Shown here: one piece after another, positions 10,171-18,032 of the stretch
How the letters are laid out: each line of letters opens with the position of its first letter
Numbering within the stretch: position 1 is the first letter of the stretch
Assembly (NCBI GenBank): GCA_009602725.1
Contig: WELB01000054.1
Coordinates: 234,269-257,486 of the forward strand
Direction: 5' to 3'
DNA from: Spirogloea muscicola
Taxonomy: Eukaryota > Streptophyta > Zygnematophyceae > Spirogloeales > Spirogloeaceae
DNA: 23,218 nt
Position numbers and translations under genes: made by a program
Notes under the pieces: generated by a model
Seen by the model: only the letters and a program-made list of their open reading frames with translations
The model's database searches: none
Told to the model about the DNA's origin: nothing

Positions 10171-10330
10171 TTGGCTGCAAAAGGCCAACCCAGCAGATAA
10201 GGACAAGGTCTATCTCGTCATCAACACCTAAGTGTAAAAGTCTTGGCAAAACAAATGGCTGCCACGATGGTCAGTTAGTAAACCAGGGACACAGCCACAA
10301 GTCGGAACAAGTAGCAGCTAGGGCATGCAA
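10171..10330 (-). mobile_element. Diverged LINE-like 3' end, minus orientation
   Basis: The hairpin GTTGGC-TGCAAAAG-GCCAAC (10170-10189) sits where other copies have GGCTG/CAGCC, followed by AAGGACAAGGTCT. At about 10271-10330 the minus strand encodes ALAATCSDLWLCPWFTN and stop, a decayed form of the SDL-x-L-L tail. Confidence 0.55.
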
Positions 10331-10449
10331 TCTTAAAGGCCAAAGCCCAAGGCTTTGAGGCTGGCTGCTCACCTTGCTGCCCCTGCCGCCAGGCCACAGC
10401 TCGTCGCAATAGCCGCTGGAGAAGAAAGACGCTTCCAAGAAAGCGCTGT

Positions 10450-10690
10450 GGCTGGGAGAGGCCAGCCCAGACAAAAAGAAAGGGCTCGCCCATTGAGGAT
10501 GGACAAAAAGCCCTGAACAAAGGGTCAAAGGGGCCAAGGAAAAGCGCTATGGCTAGCACACATGGCATCAAGCAGCTAAGCAACACTTAGTAAAAAGTAA
10601 TACTCAGGAACACTCTGTAACCCCTGCTAAGCAGCCGCAGGTCGGAAAAAATGGGCTCCTGGTAACGGGTCCCCTGGAGGAGGGCAAGCC
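10450..10690 (-). mobile_element. LINE-like 3' end, minus orientation, carrying a 23-bp nested insertion
   Basis: Hairpin GGCTGGGAGAGGCCAGCC at 10450-10468, AAAAGCGCTATGG block, and at about 10615-10690 the reverse complement of SDLRLLSRGY codons with a mutated stop region. Between two copies of GACAAAAAG (10470-10478 and 10502-10510) lies the 3' end of a family A element (CCTCAATGGGCGAGCCCTTT on the minus strand). Confidence 0.7.
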
Positions 10691-10794
10691 GCCAAGCCTC
10701 AATCGCCAGGTGGACGTCAATTTATTTGCAAGTGAGACAAACTCAGCTTCTACAGGCTTGTCGGCGTATCTATTTTCCAAACTTTCTTAGTCAA

Positions 10795-11060
10795 TTGGGC
10801 TGGCCTCTCACAGTCATCGACCCCCCTGCTTTGGGCGACAAAAGAAGAAGGCGCCTGATGCGCATGACATCATAGGGAGACGGAAAGGAACAGCTCTTCT
10901 CATGTAAGGCAATGGCTGTGAGAGGCCAGCCCAAAGGAATGTTCAAGGTCTGGAGGCCATGGAGAATGCTTCCCTTGGCCCCCTCTTGCACTTAGTTCTT
11001 TCTTTTGTGGGCTGGCCTTTTCGAGCCCCTATCCTCTATGGGCGAGCCCTTCTCATGGTG
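10795..11060. repeat. Cluster of terminal hairpin repeats in both orientations
   Basis: Three copies: plus-oriented GGGCTGGCCTCTCACAGTC near 10798, minus-oriented GGCTGTGAGAGGCCAGCCC at 10914-10932 with AAAGGAATGTTCAAGGTCT, and a plus-oriented family A end at about 10965-11056 with GGGCTGGCCTTTTCGAGCCC and CTATGGGCGAGCCCTTCTC. Coding remnants are not evident. Confidence 0.65.
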
Positions 11061-11097
11061 AGGCCAGCAGATGGAAAGCGCGTTCATATTGACTAGT

Positions 11098-11310
11098 GGC
11101 TGTGAGAGGCCAGCCCAAAGGAATGGACAAGGTCTGAAGGCAGCAGAGTGTTCAGCGCTTTTCGGCTCTCTCGACCCTTGCTGGCTTGCCTCTCTCGGCC
11201 CTTGCCGGCCTGGCTTCTACAAGGAAAGTGCTCGCCCATAGAGAAGAGGGGCTGGCAAAGCCAGCCTAAAGGAGGAAGGGCTCGCCCATTGAGGAGCCCC
11301 TAAAAACAAT
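11098..11310 (-). repeat. Terminal hairpin repeats (family C then family B), minus orientation
   Basis: GGCTGTGAGAGGCCAGCCC with AAAGGAATGGACAAGGTCT lies at 11098-11137. GTGCTCGCCCATAGAGAAG and the perfect B hairpin GGGGCTGGCAAAGCCAGCC lie at 11228-11267, followed by another truncated CTCGCCCATTGAGG end at 11281-11294. Confidence 0.7.
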
Positions 11311-11466
11311 GGCCCTCACCCCTTTGCAAGTGCTCTCTTCCTTCGTTCTTTTTTTCAGTACCAAAAACGCGACAACACAAGCGAAGCTCTTAAGATATAC
11401 CGTATGCGCCTGGCCGTCTCGCTGCAGAGGTCTATGGCCCGCGCGCTGCACCTTCGTGTCGGCAGA

Positions 11467-11751
11467 AGAAAGAAAGTGCTCGCCCATAGAGAAGAGGGGC
11501 TGGCAAAGCCAGCCGACAAACAATGGACAATGTCCAGAGCCAAAGAAAGAGGTGCCGAAAAAGGACTACTTTACCAAACTCGACAATACACTAGGGAAGC
11601 TCATTACCCGCGAGTGAGCAACATCAGGTCCGATCAGGAAAGAAAGGGCTCGCCCATTGAGGATAGGGGCTGAAAAAGCCAGCCCAAAAAAGAATGAACT
11701 AAGTGCGAGAAGGGGCCCAGGGGAAGCGCTAAGAAAAACAAGCACACAAAC
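11467..11751 (-). mobile_element. 285-bp nested insertion (family B end plus family A end), minus orientation
   Basis: CGGCAGA at 11460-11466 is repeated at 11752-11758 as a 7-bp target-site duplication. Inside, the family B 3' end (hairpin at 11495-11513, tail codons SDLMLLTRG read on the minus strand near 11605-11630) is followed by a family A 3' end (about 11640-11751, CTCGCCCATTGAGG and its hairpin). Confidence 0.75.
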
Positions 11752-11798
11752 CGGCAGAGCCCTCGCTGCTGCCTCTGGCTCTGGCCAGGGGACCACTT

Positions 11799-11877
11799 GG
11801 CCCCCTTCACGTACTTTGTTCATTCTTTTTTGGGCTGGCTTTTCCAGCCCCTATCCTCAATGGGCAAGCACTTTCTT
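11799..11877 (+). mobile_element. UTR-only nested insertion, family A
   Basis: The insert starts within the 3' UTR (GGCCCCCTTCACGTACTTTG), contains the hairpin GGGCTGGCTTTTCCAGCCCC, and ends CAATGGGCAAGCACTTTCTT. It interrupts the codons between GACCACTT and CCAGGAGCC of the host copy. Any target-site duplication is only about 3 bp (CTT). Confidence 0.65.
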
Positions 11878-11994
11878 CCAGGAGCCTAGCATCTCTGATC
11901 TGCGGCTGCTTAGCAGGGGTTACTGAGTGATTCGTAGCTGCTTTGTTTCTCTGTGTGCTTGTTCTTCTTCGCGCTTCCCCTGGCCCCCTTCTCG

Positions 11995-12610
11995 CGTCAC
12001 CACGGATCCCAGGGAGGCCATCACCGTCGCACCCTGGACATTGTGGGTGTACGACCTGGCGGAGGCCCACGAGCTTTGGTTGATGTGGTGGTGACTGAGG
12101 CATACAAGAGTTCCGCTTCCACACACATTGCTGGCCACGCAGTGGGAGGTGCTGAGCAGAAAAAGCTCCGACACTACTCAGACTACCCCCGCAGTGACCA
12201 CCTCCTCCCGGCCGCAATCGACACTTTCTGCTGCTTGGGTCCTCGCTTCCATACCCTACTCGAGAACATAGCGAGTCTGGGATATGCACGACGCGAGGAT
12301 GTGCTCCCAGCCCAGATGGGTATGCCGGCAGCCTATCTGTCATTTCTGCGACGTCGAGTGTCAACCTATCTGCAACGAGCTCAGGCGTATGCTCTGCATC
12401 AGGAAGCTGGTCGAGCCTTAGCTGCTGGCACAAGAGCTAGTCAATTGCCGTCCGGTATTTGAGCGTCAGCTAGCGACCTCTATGTGCTGACTCGTGGTTA
12501 CTGAGCGGGTCAGCTTAGCAGCAGGTGACGTACATTTGTCCAATGTGCTTGCCTTTTTACTTGGCCACACATGGCCTCCCCATCTCTTAATATACACGCA
12601 TTTCTTCTCG
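11995..12610 (+). mobile_element. LINE-like fragment, family E, endonuclease-like domain and 3' UTR
   Basis: Open from about 11995 to a premature TGA at 12460-12462: HHRRTLDIVGVRPGGGPRAL, VDVVVTEAYKSSASTHIAGH, KKLRHYSDYPRSDHLLPAAI, YARREDVLPAQMGMPAAYL, RRRVSTYLQRAQAYALHQEA. In the same frame after the stop, ASASDLYVLTRGY ends at 12502-12504, so a single nonsense change separates the body from the conserved tail. The D-x12-DVVVT pattern with K-x-x-x-Y matches the family A copy at low identity, marking a distinct family. The UTR (12505-12610) carries TACTTGGCCACACATGGCC, a GGCCA/TGGCC hairpin, and runs tail-to-tail into the next copy. Confidence 0.75.
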
Positions 12611-12740
12611 CAGAAGAAGTGCTCGCCCATAGAGAAGAGTGGCTGGCAAAGCCAGCCCAAAAAGAATGGACAATATTCCAAGCCAAAGAAAAAGGTGCCG
12701 AGAAAGAACTACACTACAGGCCATGCCTTTGGACTCGCGC
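12611..12740 (-). mobile_element. Family B' LINE-like 3' UTR, minus orientation
   Basis: AGAAGAAGTGCTCGCCCATA, hairpin TGGCTGGCAAAGCCAGCCC, AATGGACAATATTCC, AGCCAAAGAAAAAGGTGCCG and CTACAGGCCATGCCTTTGG reproduce the reverse complement of 13200-13330 almost throughout. It is a UTR-only copy. Confidence 0.75.
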
Positions 12741-12744
12741 TTTA

Positions 12745-12810
12745 TTCATTCTTTTCTGGGCTGGCTTTATCTTTATCCTCAATGGGCGAGCACTTTCTTC
12801 TTCTGAGAGG
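12745..12810 (+). repeat. Family A 3' terminus with collapsed hairpin
   Basis: TATTCATTCTTTTCTGGGCT then GGCTTTATCTTTATCCTC and AATGGGCGAGCACTTTCTTC. The right arm of the usual hairpin has been replaced, so the stem cannot form. Confidence 0.6.
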
Positions 12811-12825
12811 GCGAGGCAACTGCAT

Positions 12826-12975
12826 CCCCATCTTGGTGGCCGAGGAGGCAGGGTTGCCTTGGTCAAAAGCGGGGGTCGTGACCACGTCGGCAATGATGCG
12901 CCGGCCAGCCAAGCGTGTGAGGGCGACCAGGCCTCGTGTAGGGATGTGCGGGACATGGGGAGGGAGTGCGTGAGG
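12826..12975 (-). mobile_element. Endonuclease-like domain fragment of a LINE-like element
   Basis: On the minus strand the frame reads HIPTRGLVALTRLAGRRIIA, DVVTTPAFDQGNPASSATKM. It lines up with RVDLVATPQAGGPRLLLDVV and TTDAFDRSHPAQSATKAGFA of the 9187 copy, keeping DVVTT and SATK-x-G. The first acidic residue of the motif is replaced by glycine. No adjoining tail or UTR in the same orientation was found. Confidence 0.7.
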
Positions 12976-13053
12976 CACATGAGGAAGTGAGCGTAGGGGA
13001 GGCAATGACGACAAGGCAATGGAATGGAATGGGCGAGCCCTCTCTCTCAACAT

Positions 13054-13330
13054 TGGCGGCGGCCTCCGGCTTCCGTCAGGGCGACGTCTTTCCCCCGGCT
13101 AGCTACTCCGACTTGCATCTCCTGACTAGAGGTTACTGAGCGTCCTCTGGCTGTTCCAGTCCCTATCCTCAATGGGCGAGCTCTTTCTTCTGGCTGATGT
13201 TTTCGCCCTAGTCCAAAGGCATGGACTGTAGTGTAGTTCTTTTTCGGCTCCTCTTTCTTTGGCTTGGGATATTGTCCATTCTTTTTGTGCTGGCTTTGCC
13301 AGCCACTCTTCTCTATGGGCGAGCACATTC
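13054..13330 (+). mobile_element. Family B' LINE-like 3' end carrying a 35-bp nested insertion
   Basis: The tail LAAASGFRQGDVFPPASYSD and LHLLTRGY stops at 13135-13137. The UTR contains an insertion at 13154-13188 between two copies of TCTGGCTG, then CCTAGTCCAAAGGCATGGAC, TTTCGGCTCC, TTGGGATATTGTCCATTC, the hairpin GCTGGCTTTGCCAGC and CTATGGGCGAGCAC. A sister copy without the insertion is at 20459-20645 on the minus strand. Confidence 0.8.
13154..13188 (+). mobile_element. 35-bp insertion of the extreme 3' end of family A
   Basis: The insert is TTCCAGTCCCTATCCTCAAT followed by GGGCGAGCTCTTTCT, matching 9926-9958 but for about one base. It is flanked by TCTGGCTG at 13146-13153 and 13189-13196. 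The corresponding unoccupied site is at 20594-20601. Confidence 0.85.
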
Positions 13331-13639
13331 GATGGTATGGTACAGGTACAGTATATCGTGGACAGCCGTCCGGACAGCCGCCCTGACAGCCCGGTCAGCA
13401 CGGAATGGGGGACACCAGAAGATTTGTTGGCTGGGCGGCCGGGCGACGTCCTCCACGTCTTTCTGGAGCAGACGCGCACGAGCGCATCGCGGTACTCTAC
13501 TATTAGCACCCGACATTACGGCGGCCGGCGGCCGGCCAAAGGAAGAGGCTGCCTATGATTAATTGAGTTTGGGCCCAACTCTATACTAGCTGCTTCTTCT
13601 TCTTCCCTTGTTAGTGGTACGGATGAGGGGCCGGTCCCA

Positions 13640-13800
13640 TTATGTTTATGTTTTGACCCGTGGTTTACTGAGCGAAGTCAATCTGCTGTAGGTGATGTAG
13701 GTCTTCCGATGTGATTGCTTTGTACTTGGCCATTTGGCCTTCATTTGTTTCAAATACACGAATTGTCCCATAACGACGGGACAAGCTGGCCAGCTTGGAC
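13640..13800 (+). mobile_element. Family E LINE-like 3' end, decayed
   Basis: HYVYVLTRG then a shifted TTACTGAGCG corresponds to the family E tail (SDLYVLTRGY). The UTR has TTTGTACTTGGCCATTTGGC, CTTCATTTGTTTCAAATACA and CGAA, matching the family E UTRs at 18970 and 19429. Confidence 0.65.
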
Positions 13801-14123
13801 GGAAGAAGAAGTGTGCCTCCCAATTCAGTCTCACCATTGGACGGAAGCCCAATGGAGAGACGGAGCGGCTGCTTTAATGGACAAAGATGCCCGCTGATGT
13901 TCGTTTGGCCTGACCATTTTAGCAAAATGCTTTCCCTCGTGTTTGGCAGTAGGTAATTGCCATCAGCTGGGAGCTGCGTCATACTTGGCCACGATTTATT
14001 GCTGTAATTTGGCCTTCTGCATACACTTGCCTTTGCGCACTTCTTCTTTTTATCGCTTGTTGGAGGTTCCTTGTGAGGTTCCTTGTCATCTTCGTCATTC
14101 TTGCCGGCAAAGTACACAAGCAA
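13665..14123 (-). CDS. Hypothetical ORF, unrecognised
   Basis: A 152-codon minus-strand frame. The N-terminal 40 residues are charged (KNDEDDKEPHKEPPTSDKKK); the rest shows no motif I recognise. The C-terminal part is antisense to the family E retroelement UTR at 13660-13800, and a 12-bp tandem duplication (14063-14086) encodes the repeated KEP. No splice pattern, signal peptide or membrane segment is evident. It may be a chance frame; the sequence also fits no gene seen elsewhere in the window. Confidence 0.15.
   Translation of the reverse strand: MLVYFAGKNDEDDKEPHKEPPTSDKKKKCAKASVCRRPNYSNKSWPSMTQLPADGNYLLPNTRESILLKWSGQTNISGHLCPLKQPLRLSIGLPSNGETELGGTLLLPSKLASLSRRYGTIRVFETNEGQMAKYKAITSEDLHHLQQIDFAQ
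14063..14086. repeat. Perfect 12-bp tandem duplication
   Basis: GAGGTTCCTTGT is repeated twice without a spacer. Confidence 0.8.
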
Positions 14124-14321
14124 TAAAACCCAAACCTATATGTAACGGGCCAAAAGCAGAGGCTCCCCACTGCGCCCCATTTGTCACAAAGCCAACTGGC
14201 CGTCATTGTGGTAGTGTGTGCAAGCACGATGTCACCTAAACACTACTGAACCTGCCACTCTGCATTGCACGTCCAGGTCTTGGAGTGCACTTCGTGCCCT
14301 TCTTAGGCAAAGGGCATGGGG

Positions 14322-14379
14322 TCTAAGAGCTATAAGTGATCTTAGAGCACTTTGTTCTTAGAGCCACTGTGTCTAAGAA
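14322..14379. repeat. Two adjacent hairpins built from TCTAAGA/TCTTAGA
   Basis: TCTAAGA (14322-14328) pairs with TCTTAGA (14340-14346), and TTCTTAGA (14355-14362) pairs with TCTAAGAA (14372-14379). The second stem touches the 3' end of the family B' fragment that follows. Confidence 0.75.
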
Positions 14380-14500
14380 TGTGCTCGCCCATAGAGAAGA
14401 GTGGCTGGCAAAGCCAGCCCAAAAAGAATGGACAATATCCCAAGCTAAAGAAAGAGGAGCCGGAAAAGAACTACACTACAGTCCATGCCTTTTGGACTAA
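14376..14500 (-). mobile_element. Family B' LINE-like 3' UTR, minus orientation
   Basis: GTGCTCGCCCATAGAGAAG, hairpin TGGCTGGCAAAGCCAGCCC, AATGGACAATATCCCAAGC, AAAGAACTACACTACAGTCC and ATGCCTTTTGGACTA match 13200-13330 in reverse complement. No coding part is attached. Confidence 0.8.
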
Positions 14501-14599
14501 GGGGGTCTGTAGTACCCACGAAAGGTCACAAGGCGCCAGGCGGCCCGCGAAGGCAAACTGCCGCGCCGCCGGGATCAGAAATAAGCGCGGCCGAATTGA

Positions 14600-14645
14600 C
14601 GGGTGGCTGGGAGAAGCCAGCCCAAAAGGAATGGACAAGGTCAAA
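14600..14645 (-). repeat. Family C terminal hairpin, last copy of the left block
   Basis: GGCTGGGAGAAGCCAGCCC followed by AAAAGGAATGGACAAGGTC. Confidence 0.7.
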
Positions 14646-15622
14646 AGGAGCCGAATGGCGCAGAAAGCAGGGGACTAAGTGCAAAGACGACAAGGAGGAT
14701 CAGAGCACAAGCCCCTGCGGCATCTTCTTGGTGGCGCCGCTTCGCCATCGTCGGGCAAGAGGGGGCTGCTCCCCCCGCCCGTCCAAAGGTGCGTGTGGGC
14801 TGGCCGCTTCTCGCCACGACCGCCTCGAGCGGGCCGCCGCCACCCACCATCGCCGTTGGCAGTCGTGGTGGTGGGGGCCATGAAACGTGGGAGGGAGGGC
14901 CGGGCCCACCGCCGGGCAGGCGGCGATGGCGCGGGGGCGCGGCGAAAGGGGACGGAAGGTGCCGCCGGCGGCCAGGAGGTCCGCACGGAGCGCGGGGGCG
15001 GCGGGGCGTGCTGTCCCAAACCCCACGCGCGGCGCCCCACGGCGTCGCTCCGCAGAGGAGGATGTCCCGGCGCCCCCCAAATTAGTTTCTCCCCGTTCCT
15101 TTTGGCTCGTGATGAACACCTCCTACCTGTATGCATCTGGCTGGCATTTCACAGCCGATTCTTTAATATCAGCAGCCGCATTCTCCGTCCAATGAGCTTC
15201 TCACAGTCTGTACCTATAAGCTTGTCCACGGCCGCTTTCGCCCGGTACCAGCAGCCGTAGCCTCGGTCGTTCACAGAAGAGGCTCATCACTCGCCCGTCC
15301 CATCGCCCTCCACGCCGCCAGCGCCCAGCCGGCCCGCCCAGCTCCCACTCCCCACATACTCCTCATGACCCCGCTGCTGCTGCCGCCGCTCCACCCCACT
15401 TCCGTTGCCGCTGCGCACCGCCCAGCGCTCCACCTCAGCCCCTTGGCCTCGCCGCCGCGCTGCGCTTGCCACTTGGGTATCAGCAGTCCGCCACGCCAGC
15501 TGCGCCGCAAGCGCGAGGCGGCGAGGCACGGGAACTGGGCATCTGCGGCCCTCCGCAGCGGCCCTCCGCAGCCACTGCCTCGGGCCAGTCCCGCGCGGAA
15601 CCGGACTGCCCAGCTCGGCGGC
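14646..15622. other. GC-rich region upstream of the EXORDIUM-like gene, no gene recognised
   Basis: About 14700-15100 is very GC-rich and gives long frames on both strands with low-complexity, Arg/Gly/Pro/Ala-rich translations and no family resemblance, as expected from composition alone. It may contain the promoter and 5' UTR of the gene starting at 15623. An in-frame upstream ATG at 15365 exists, but it would bury the signal peptide. Confidence 0.5.
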
Positions 15623-18032
15623 ATGGCGGCTTCCCCGGCGAGCCTGGCGGGGCCTCTGGTCGTCCTCGCCATCATCCTCGCAGCATCTGGTAGCCCGGTG
15701 AGCCCACACCTCCTCGGTGCAGCTTTGCAGCCCCTTCGTAGCAGAGCGTGGCGATCGCTGGTTGAGCGCACCCTGGCTGCATGTATGTCCGTGTCGCTGA
15801 TGAAGATCTGTCTGCTCGCGTTGCCCTCTGCCTGCAGGCCCGAGCAGCTCATGGAGGCAACAATGCAGACAGTATGTCTGGCTAACCTTGAGCCTTCTGT
15901 ACGGGATGTGCACTACGAGCAGAGTCCCGGGCTGGCAAGATGTTTGCTTGCACTTGATGAAGATGGTACTCGTAGAAGTGGACCTAAATACGCATTGAAA
16001 TGAGTCTGATGCGGAACTCCTGGGGTCCCTGCGCAGTGGAGCCAATGAGAGGATCGACGCGCCGCCAGCTGATTGCTAGCAACTCATCTGCACTCTCGAA
16101 TCATGGCGGTCGAGTGTTCAACAACCCCATATCAATCAATATCGTATGGTATGACATGTCATCTGGATCTATGTTGATTGTGCTGTCATCTACTGATGTC
16201 ATGACAGATGGCTTCTAGGGGTTTTACTGTACAGCTACTAGCATGTCAGCACTTGCCTTCTGACCTCGAAACATATGAGGATCTGCAGGTATGGCCCGGA
16301 CTGGACGGCAGCCCAGAAATTCATCATCCTTGACTTCTTCAGCTCCATCTCCGCGTCTGCAAGCGCAGGAGCTCCTGAGGTCCTAATCTTGTGAATGCAC
16401 ATCCACGTGTGCATGCAAGCATATCTTTGTCCAGCTCAAGAAACTGGCCTCATATCTCCACAGCGTCACCTTCTTGAAAAGACACTGACGATACCTGCAC
16501 CCATCCATGCTCACAGCAGTGTCATCAGGCACATGCAGATGCTGATGCACTCCACCTGCTTGTCCCAGGTCAAAAGTTGGTGGAACATTGCTAGGCAGTA
16601 CTACAACAGCAAAGGCGCATATGTGACAGGGTTGGTCAAGCAAGGCTGGCAGTACAATGACACTGGATCATCTGGACTCATAAATGTGGCTCCTCAGGTG
16701 ATTAGAAGTCTATCCCATGCGTCACTGGAAAGCCTTGGACAACCACTTCCAATGTGGTTGTTGAGCCTCCGCAGCTTTTTCTCGACTGCTCTATTTTGTG
16801 TAAGCTCGCCTGTATTTAAGCCACACTAAGTCAAAGGGTGCATACATCGGCAAGCTTACGTCGTCCTGCCTTAATTATCTCCGAGATGTTCTGTGTCCAG
16901 ACAATACTCACGAATGTTCTGAAAAGGCAAGGCATCACGATGCCAGATATTTATGCGTTGCACCTCATCCTTACCAGCAGTACCGTGACCGTGAAGGACC
17001 CGCTAGCAGGAACCTTCTGCAAAGACGTGAGTGCTGGGTTCGTTGCTTCCTTCAGCCTCTTCACTGGCCAATGTTTGTATGTGAGCTGCACGACATCGAT
17101 GTGTGACACAAGCAACAGTTGCTCGTCTGGCTACTGACTTGAGCCTGTACTTGATTCTGCAGTACTGCGCTTTCCACAGCAAGATGAATATCAATGGAAG
17201 CGATACTGTAAGCATCAGATCATGTGGATGCTGATGTCGTGGCTAGCTCGCACTGGCTTGAGACGTTGTCCTTGCTTGATTGACTCATGTCCTGCCAAGA
17301 AGTTCGGCCAAATCAGGTCAGATCCTTCTTGACTGACGCATCTGTGCTCGTGCTCCAGATCTTCTCCTTTGTAGGCAACGCTGATACGCAGTGCCCAGGG
17401 TCAGTCTATTCCTTTCAAACCCTGGCATGCTGCAGTTGATGTGCGGATGTATGTAATACAGAAGGAATACGCACAGAGGTAGTATGTGCAAGATCTGGTT
17501 TGTGAAGTAGCCGCTGACAATCTGCTCCGCGGTCATCATCACAGGCAGTGCTCTCAGGATTACACCAGCGCTCCTAGCCCCAACAGCGACATGGGAGTGG
17601 ATGCCATGATAAGCCTGCTTGGTGGTCAGCTGTCTGCCACTGCGTCAGATGCAGATATGAACGCTTGGTACGGCGCGAATGGCAAGGAAGGCAACGATCT
17701 TTGCCAGTACACATATGGCAGCTTCTTGACGGCCAGCAATGGTGCATCCTACAACTTGAATGGCATCAACAACAGGTAAACCTGACTCCTCAAATGTGGG
17801 GATGGCGGTGTTGATGGACTAGGACCCCTCCTGCTGGCAGCTGACATCTCATTCTCTCATTCTGAGTAGATGCTCACAGACTCCGCTAGCGTGGCCGAAG
17901 CACGGTATTTGCCTGCTCAAAATCCTCTTGTCAAAATCACTAACCTGGCCTTTGTTGGCAATCACTTGCAGGAAGTTTGTTGTGCAGCAAATGTATAATC
18001 CCACCACTGCACAGTGCGCATCAACTGCATGA
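15623..18032 (+). CDS. EXORDIUM-like (PHI-1 family) secreted protein, ten exons
   Basis: Plant EXORDIUM proteins are secreted, apoplastic and linked to growth and carbon status; biochemical activity is unknown. Exons 15623-15697, 15838-15871, 16037-16148, 16289-16379, 16569-16697, 16901-17026, 17163-17207, 17359-17399, 17545-17775, 17972-18032 join in frame to 314 residues, the usual family size. Exon 2 and the exon 3 acceptor are the least certain. Residues 1-22 form a signal peptide (PLVVLAIILAAS). Family blocks in order: NHGGRVFNNPISINIVWYGP (about 56-76), DWTAAQKFIILDFFSSIS, VKSWWNIARQYYNSKGAYVT, LHLILTSSTVTV, FCKDYCAFH, FSFVGNADTQCPG, SPNSDMGVDAMISLLG, MNAWYG, SYNLNGINNRKFVVQQMYNP. Where many plant members have GHEIAE, this protein has GGQLSA, losing the histidine and glutamates. 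Retroelement fragments lie on both sides but not inside it. Confidence 0.88.

Larger units (their letters stand above)
11400..11990 (+). mobile_element. Family A LINE-like copy split by two nested insertions
   Basis: The host copy reads YRMRLAVSLQRSMARALHLR up to 11466, resumes at 11752 (RQSPRCCL in the wrong frame; GRALAAASGSGQGT in the family frame) to 11798, and resumes again at about 11878 (FQEPSISDLRLLSRGY, stop about 11922-11924) with its UTR to about 11994. Removing 11467-11751 and 11799-11877 restores collinearity with the copies at 8532 and 9187. Confidence 0.75.

Noticed and set aside
14500-14600. Possible rRNA-like segment (GC-rich, structured appearance)
   Set aside because: No recognisable conserved 18S or 25S block could be matched; it lies within repeat debris.
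14675-15260. Long frames on both strands in the GC-rich stretch before the EXORDIUM-like gene
   Set aside because: Low-complexity Arg/Gly/Pro translations, no motif, overlapping frames on both strands, as expected from base composition.
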